Shown here piece after piece: positions 59,985 through 64,000 of a DNA stretch of 64,000 bases (its first letter is position 1; each line of letters opens with the position of its first letter). The position numbers and the translations under genes are program-made. Source of the stretch: Parasponia andersonii (taxonomy: Eukaryota; Streptophyta; Magnoliopsida; Rosales; Cannabaceae). Below the pieces are notes generated by a model. The model was not told the DNA's origin. It saw only the letters and a list, made by a program, of their open reading frames with translations, and searched no databases. Location of the stretch: the NCBI GenBank assembly GCA_002914805.1, contig JXTB01000154.1:64376-128375 (forward strand), given 5' to 3'.

Positions 59985-61042
59985 TGTTGGAGCAGTTTCT
60001 CATCAGCCGTTCACGTGTCTCGAACTGCTGACGCTGTATTCTCCAACTGTCCACGTGTCCTTGCTGTCTCAAAGCTCTCTGAACTCCAAACAAGATCAGA
60101 GAGGCGGGGGTGGCTACCTACAAAGACTCTCCGATACTTAAGTAAGTGGTTTATCTTTGATACAGGATAGCAAGGAAAAATTTTCGGTATATATAACTCT
60201 CTGTTTTTCGTTTTCAAACTCTTATACATATATATATATATATAATCCTGAGATAGTGAACCGCGTCGCTTTCTATCTCAGGACTGAATACCTTTCACCT
60301 CGAAATCTTTTTTAGCAGTCACAGGCCGAGATTTCGGTGATCTCCTCTGTACTGCCATGGCCTGGTTTTCACCGTCTCTTTCGGCTTCAATCTGTCAGGA
60401 GTAAGATATGGGTAAATCACCGTTCTGTCAGGACGACTTGTCCCTGGCATGCACCTACCCAGAATCGCATTAAATGCTCTGTCTGGGTCTGGAGCCTTGA
60501 GTCGCTTTCCACTGTATCCGGTCGGAAGACCCTTGGGGCTTCTGACCCCTAGCTGTCGAGGTTGGGGTCAGACTGGGCCAAACTATCTGGGGTCAGTGAT
60601 GGACTCGGCCCTAACCTCGGACGGCCCAAAGGCCGATTATGAGATCACGTGCGATCCGCGTGGCCTTCCTCGTAGCATAAAGTTCAGGAACGGGTCCCAC
60701 AGCTGCCCTCATTTCCCTACTTGATGGATTCGTGTCTATCAAGTGGGGAAACCGTCTCTTCGCTTCTCCAATCTAAGGGATGCACGTGGTTCCCTTTTCC
60801 CGACGCGGATATACGCCATCCCTCATCACGAGATCTGTTTGAATTTTGAAGTTCTGACTGCTCGGTTTCTTTTATTCTCTCCTCTTCCAGAAAAACTTTT
60901 CGGCTTCTCCCCTTTAAAAAACGCAATTGTGTTCATTTGCCATTTTACCTAAATTTTCAATCATCCCAACCTCATAACATCCCAGGGTTTCTGCTTCTTT
61001 CTTTTCTAAAGACTCTCACTCTTCCAGTCGTGTTTCGGAACA

Positions 61043-61597
61043 ATGGCTTCGAATCAAAATCAGGAATTGCAACTCGTTATGGATTCAAAATTAGACTCAC
61101 TGAGGAGGCAGCTCTGCCTCACCGGAGGAGTGACGCTTCAGCGGGTTGAAGGCCCTGTAGACTGGTACCTTCGCCCCTGCACCCCCGAGGGTTTTATCGT
61201 CTTGGGCACGAAGCATCTGGACTGCCTGCGATTCCCTCTTCCTCCCTTAATTCACCAATTTTTTGCCCTGACGGGGATCCATCCGATGCAGCTGAATGCA
61301 AACGGGATTATGATTCTGATGGGGCTCTCTACACTGTCGGTTATCTACAACATGCATATCTACCTGGAGGTGGTCTTTTATGCTTATAAACTCATTCTTA
61401 TCCCCAAGAAGGGCTCCTACCCCACCTTCTACCTCCAGCTGCTATCTGGGCGTCACATCTTTTGGGGGTTACCGCGGTCAGACAAACAATGGAACTCTCA
61501 CGCCAGCCTTTATGCCGTTGGAGGGGCGTGGTGCTCCCCTTGGGTGAACGGAGAGCATTTCCAAGTCCCCTCAGTCTTCCTGCAGAGTAAGTATTAG
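61043..61597 (+). mobile_element. PF04195-like domain segment of the GC-rich element
   Basis: Open stretch beginning MASNQNQELQLVMDSKLDSL. The core has the family pattern of a proline-containing helix (FPLPPLIHQFFALTG) followed by NANGIMILMGLSTL, then a KGSYPTFYLQLLSG and HIFWGLPRSDKQWN region. Its function is unknown. It is treated as a transposon-borne gene, not a host gene. Confidence 0.55.
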
Positions 61598-61781
61598 ACC
61601 ATGATCTTTGGGTCTGGGTTCTCTCCTGATATTATTGCTCATGTTACTTTGCCCTGTGCAGCCTCAGCAGAAGAAAGCAGATTTGAACCGCACCTGTCGG
61701 CTGGGTGGCTCAAAAGCCTGGAGGGGATCATAATCTTCAGCTCTCCGGGGGAATGCCGGCACATTTAAGCCGTCCTCAACC

Positions 61782-62623
61782 CCCTGACAATGAACCTGAT
61801 GCCCAGGATGGTCTCGTACCTTCCCTTTCCTTTGGATACCTGGGTCATCACCAAGCACCTGAGGAGTCGACTCGACACCTCCGCCCTGAACCGATTTCGC
61901 CGGGACGAAAACGACCAGATCACCATGGTGAGTCGACAGGTTGCGGCTTCAAGCCAGCTGGCGGGCACCAACGATCTGGTAGTGCCGTCCAATCACGAGC
62001 TCGAAGAGGCCGTGAGGCTGGTGGCCGCGGAGTGCGTTAGGCTCCGCCAGGAAGAAAACGCCGCCCCCAAAAGGGTTAAGGGTAAGTCTATTTTTAAATC
62101 TTTGAATCTTTGTGGGTCAGGCCGCGACCGCAGACTAATCTCGTTGTTTATTTTTCACAGGTTCTGAGACGGGCCCGTCAGCCGGCCCCTCTCCTATCAA
62201 AGGGAGTGCCACGGCATCAAAAGCTCAAGCCAAGGCGTCTGCTGGCTGGCGCCTCGTGGTGCATTCGGGAGGAGCAAAATCAGTGGTTCCCTGCTCCAAT
62301 GCTGGCGAATCTCTACCCAGGGGACCGTCTGCTCTTCTGATCATGTGCGGGGAAGAGACGACGCCAAATCCGACTGGGGGGTCTGCAGCAGCGATCTCCC
62401 CCACCTCTGACTCCAGTTCGAAATCGAGCGCCGTTAGCCTCGGTGGAGAGATCGCGAGCTCAGTGGGGGGGTTCCAAGACTGAAATCCAGACTCTCTTCC
62501 CCTCCTCCGGTCCCTACAAAGTGGCAACGCGAGGTCGGCTCATCAAATGAAGAAGAGGGCCGGGTGGAGAAGAGGGGCAGGGTCGTCCTTTCGTCCGATA
62601 GTGACGATGATGGGGCGACGCTG
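61782..62623 (+). repeat. 842-bp direct repeat, copy 1
   Basis: From CCCTGACAATGAACCTGATG to GGGGCGACGCTG. By eye it is identical to 62625-63466, including an intron-like segment. The copies are separated by a single N at 62624. Confidence 0.95.
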
Positions 62624-62624
62624 N

Positions 62625-63466
62625 CCCTGACAATGAACCTGATGCCCAGGATGGTCTCGTACCTTCCCTTTCCTTTGGATACCTGGGTCATCACCAAGCA
62701 CCTGAGGAGTCGACTCGACACCTCCGCCCTGAACCGATTTCGCCGGGACGAAAACGACCAGATCACCATGGTGAGTCGACAGGTTGCGGCTTCAAGCCAG
62801 CTGGCGGGCACCAACGATCTGGTAGTGCCGTCCAATCACGAGCTCGAAGAGGCCGTGAGGCTGGTGGCCGCGGAGTGCGTTAGGCTCCGCCAGGAAGAAA
62901 ACGCCGCCCCCAAAAGGGTTAAGGGTAAGTCTATTTTTAAATCTTTGAATCTTTGTGGGTCAGGCCGCGACCGCAGACTAATCTCGTTGTTTATTTTTCA
63001 CAGGTTCTGAGACGGGCCCGTCAGCCGGCCCCTCTCCTATCAAAGGGAGTGCCACGGCATCAAAAGCTCAAGCCAAGGCGTCTGCTGGCTGGCGCCTCGT
63101 GGTGCATTCGGGAGGAGCAAAATCAGTGGTTCCCTGCTCCAATGCTGGCGAATCTCTACCCAGGGGACCGTCTGCTCTTCTGATCATGTGCGGGGAAGAG
63201 ACGACGCCAAATCCGACTGGGGGGTCTGCAGCAGCGATCTCCCCCACCTCTGACTCCAGTTCGAAATCGAGCGCCGTTAGCCTCGGTGGAGAGATCGCGA
63301 GCTCAGTGGGGGGGTTCCAAGACTGAAATCCAGACTCTCTTCCCCTCCTCCGGTCCCTACAAAGTGGCAACGCGAGGTCGGCTCATCAAATGAAGAAGAG
63401 GGCCGGGTGGAGAAGAGGGGCAGGGTCGTCCTTTCGTCCGATAGTGACGATGATGGGGCGACGCTG
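62625..63466 (+). repeat. 842-bp direct repeat, copy 2
   Basis: Exact copy of 61782-62623 beginning directly after an N. Most likely two overlapping contig ends joined without merging, so the true sequence probably has one copy. Confidence 0.95.
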
Positions 63467-64000
63467 ACCCTTCTAAGGAGGAAGCGGTCAGCATGTGGCG
63501 GCTAGTCCAGAGGAGGTGCACTGCCTCCCACAGTGCTCGACGGCGTTCCTGATGGCTCCGGACCTTCCTCTGTCCCTATCGCTCCTGCTCTGGAGGCATG
63601 CCCAGCAGACCGAGAGGACGCCCTTATGACCGTCGAGGAGGGGCCGCGTTCCCCGGGCGTGGATGATGCTCAAAGGGATGATCCAGCCACGGAGCCGAAG
63701 TAGGAAGCCCTTACTCCAGAGAATGTCGAGCTTGTCACCACCCGCACTCTCGCGCAGGTTTGTTACACTTGGGTGCTTTTATGTTTTCAACGTTTTTGAT
63801 AAATGCCGACCCCCTCCTTTGTTGCTTAACTTGCAGCTGTCTGCCATCCGGTCCTTTTATTTTGCTCGCGTCAAGGATCTGACTGAAGAGCTGAGCTCCC
63901 ATTCTGCACTAGCTGAGTGCAGTGAGGCCACACTCACCGAATTGAGGTCTGACTTTGATGTATATCGGGGCCTCGAGGAAGCGAGGGTTAGCAGCGCGGT

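Larger units (their letters stand above)
59985..64000 (+). mobile_element. GC-rich gypsy-type element with PF04195-like domain (continues past window)
   Basis: A sharp rise in GC content begins near 60000, after a possible LTR start TGTTGGAGCAGTTTC at 59985. The segment reading SLRRQLCLTGGVTL, LDCLRFPLPPLIHQFFALTG and HIYLEVVFYAYKLILI (61043-61590) resembles the plant 'putative gypsy type transposon' domain (Pfam PF04195). Intron-like GTAAGT...CAG boundaries are visible after 61588 and around 62083-62160. This protein family is usually found in large plant retroelements. A coiled-coil-like stretch starts at about 63835. The element looks broken, and its right part lies outside the window. Confidence 0.55.

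Noticed and set aside
60011-60952. Several 70-90-codon frames on both strands in the GC-rich leader
   Set aside because: Higher GC lengthens chance frames. They overlap one another and none has a domain.
1-64000. CRISPR array, rRNA gene, bacterial-type operon or riboswitch
   Set aside because: No regularly spaced repeats with unique spacers, no rRNA-like conserved sequence, and the genome is plant nuclear.

Overview
This window looks like AT-rich nuclear DNA of a dicot plant, probably woody or otherwise repeat-rich. The evidence is plant-type cyclophilin and ARM-repeat genes with introns, an AAACCCTAG-type motif near a transcript start, tRNA-iMet primer sites in LTR elements, and copia, gypsy, hAT and Mutator-like remnants. 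I cannot name the species. Only two host genes can be defended. (1) A single-exon ARM-repeat protein lies on the minus strand at 13148-14086. (2) A 13-exon SR-rich cyclophilin, an orthologue-like match to Arabidopsis CYP95, lies on the minus strand at 48064-53770, with a 5' leader reaching about 54840. Its exons join without a frame break into an 839-residue protein.

Layout, left to right. 1-4000: AT-rich intergenic DNA with CT microsatellites, a dispersed repeat pair and a possible old copia-type LTR tract. 3993-4840: a short hAT-like element with an 8-bp target duplication. 7633-11835: a 4.2-kb Mutator-like element with long terminal inverted repeats and a perfect 9-bp target duplication, carrying a nested MITE, a tRNA-like fragment and short direct repeats. 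13.1-14.5 kb: the ARM-repeat gene and a possible exon remnant. 15.2-20.6 kb: a non-coding minus-strand LTR element. 20.8-22.0 kb: a transposon-like tract with a 40-bp minisatellite. 22.2-25.4 kb: two copia fragments in opposite orientation. 25.4-28.8 kb: retroelement debris. 28.8-34.6 kb: LTR element A with a gag remnant and a MITE in its 5' LTR. 34.6-39.5 kb: more debris and degenerate repeats. 39.5-46.1 kb: a broken Ty3/gypsy element with both LTRs. 48.1-54.8 kb: the CYP95-like gene. 55.1-59 kb: element B, a relative of A, with a tRNA-derived SINE in its LTR. 60-64 kb: a much GC-richer element encoding a 'putative gypsy-type transposon' domain. It contains an 842-bp exact repeat around a single N that is most likely an assembly artefact.

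The two host genes are unrelated in function: one is a predicted protein-interaction scaffold, the other a nuclear prolyl isomerase of splicing speckles. Nearly everything else is transposon strata. The most informative observations are nested insertions that can be ordered in time: a MITE placed in a TA microsatellite with an empty site in the sister LTR, a SINE in an LTR, and a MITE inside a Mutator-like element. A predicted GC-AG intron next to the active-site glutamine codon of the cyclophilin is also notable. I found no CRISPR array, operon, rRNA or convincing intact tRNA gene, and nothing I would call a new biological system.
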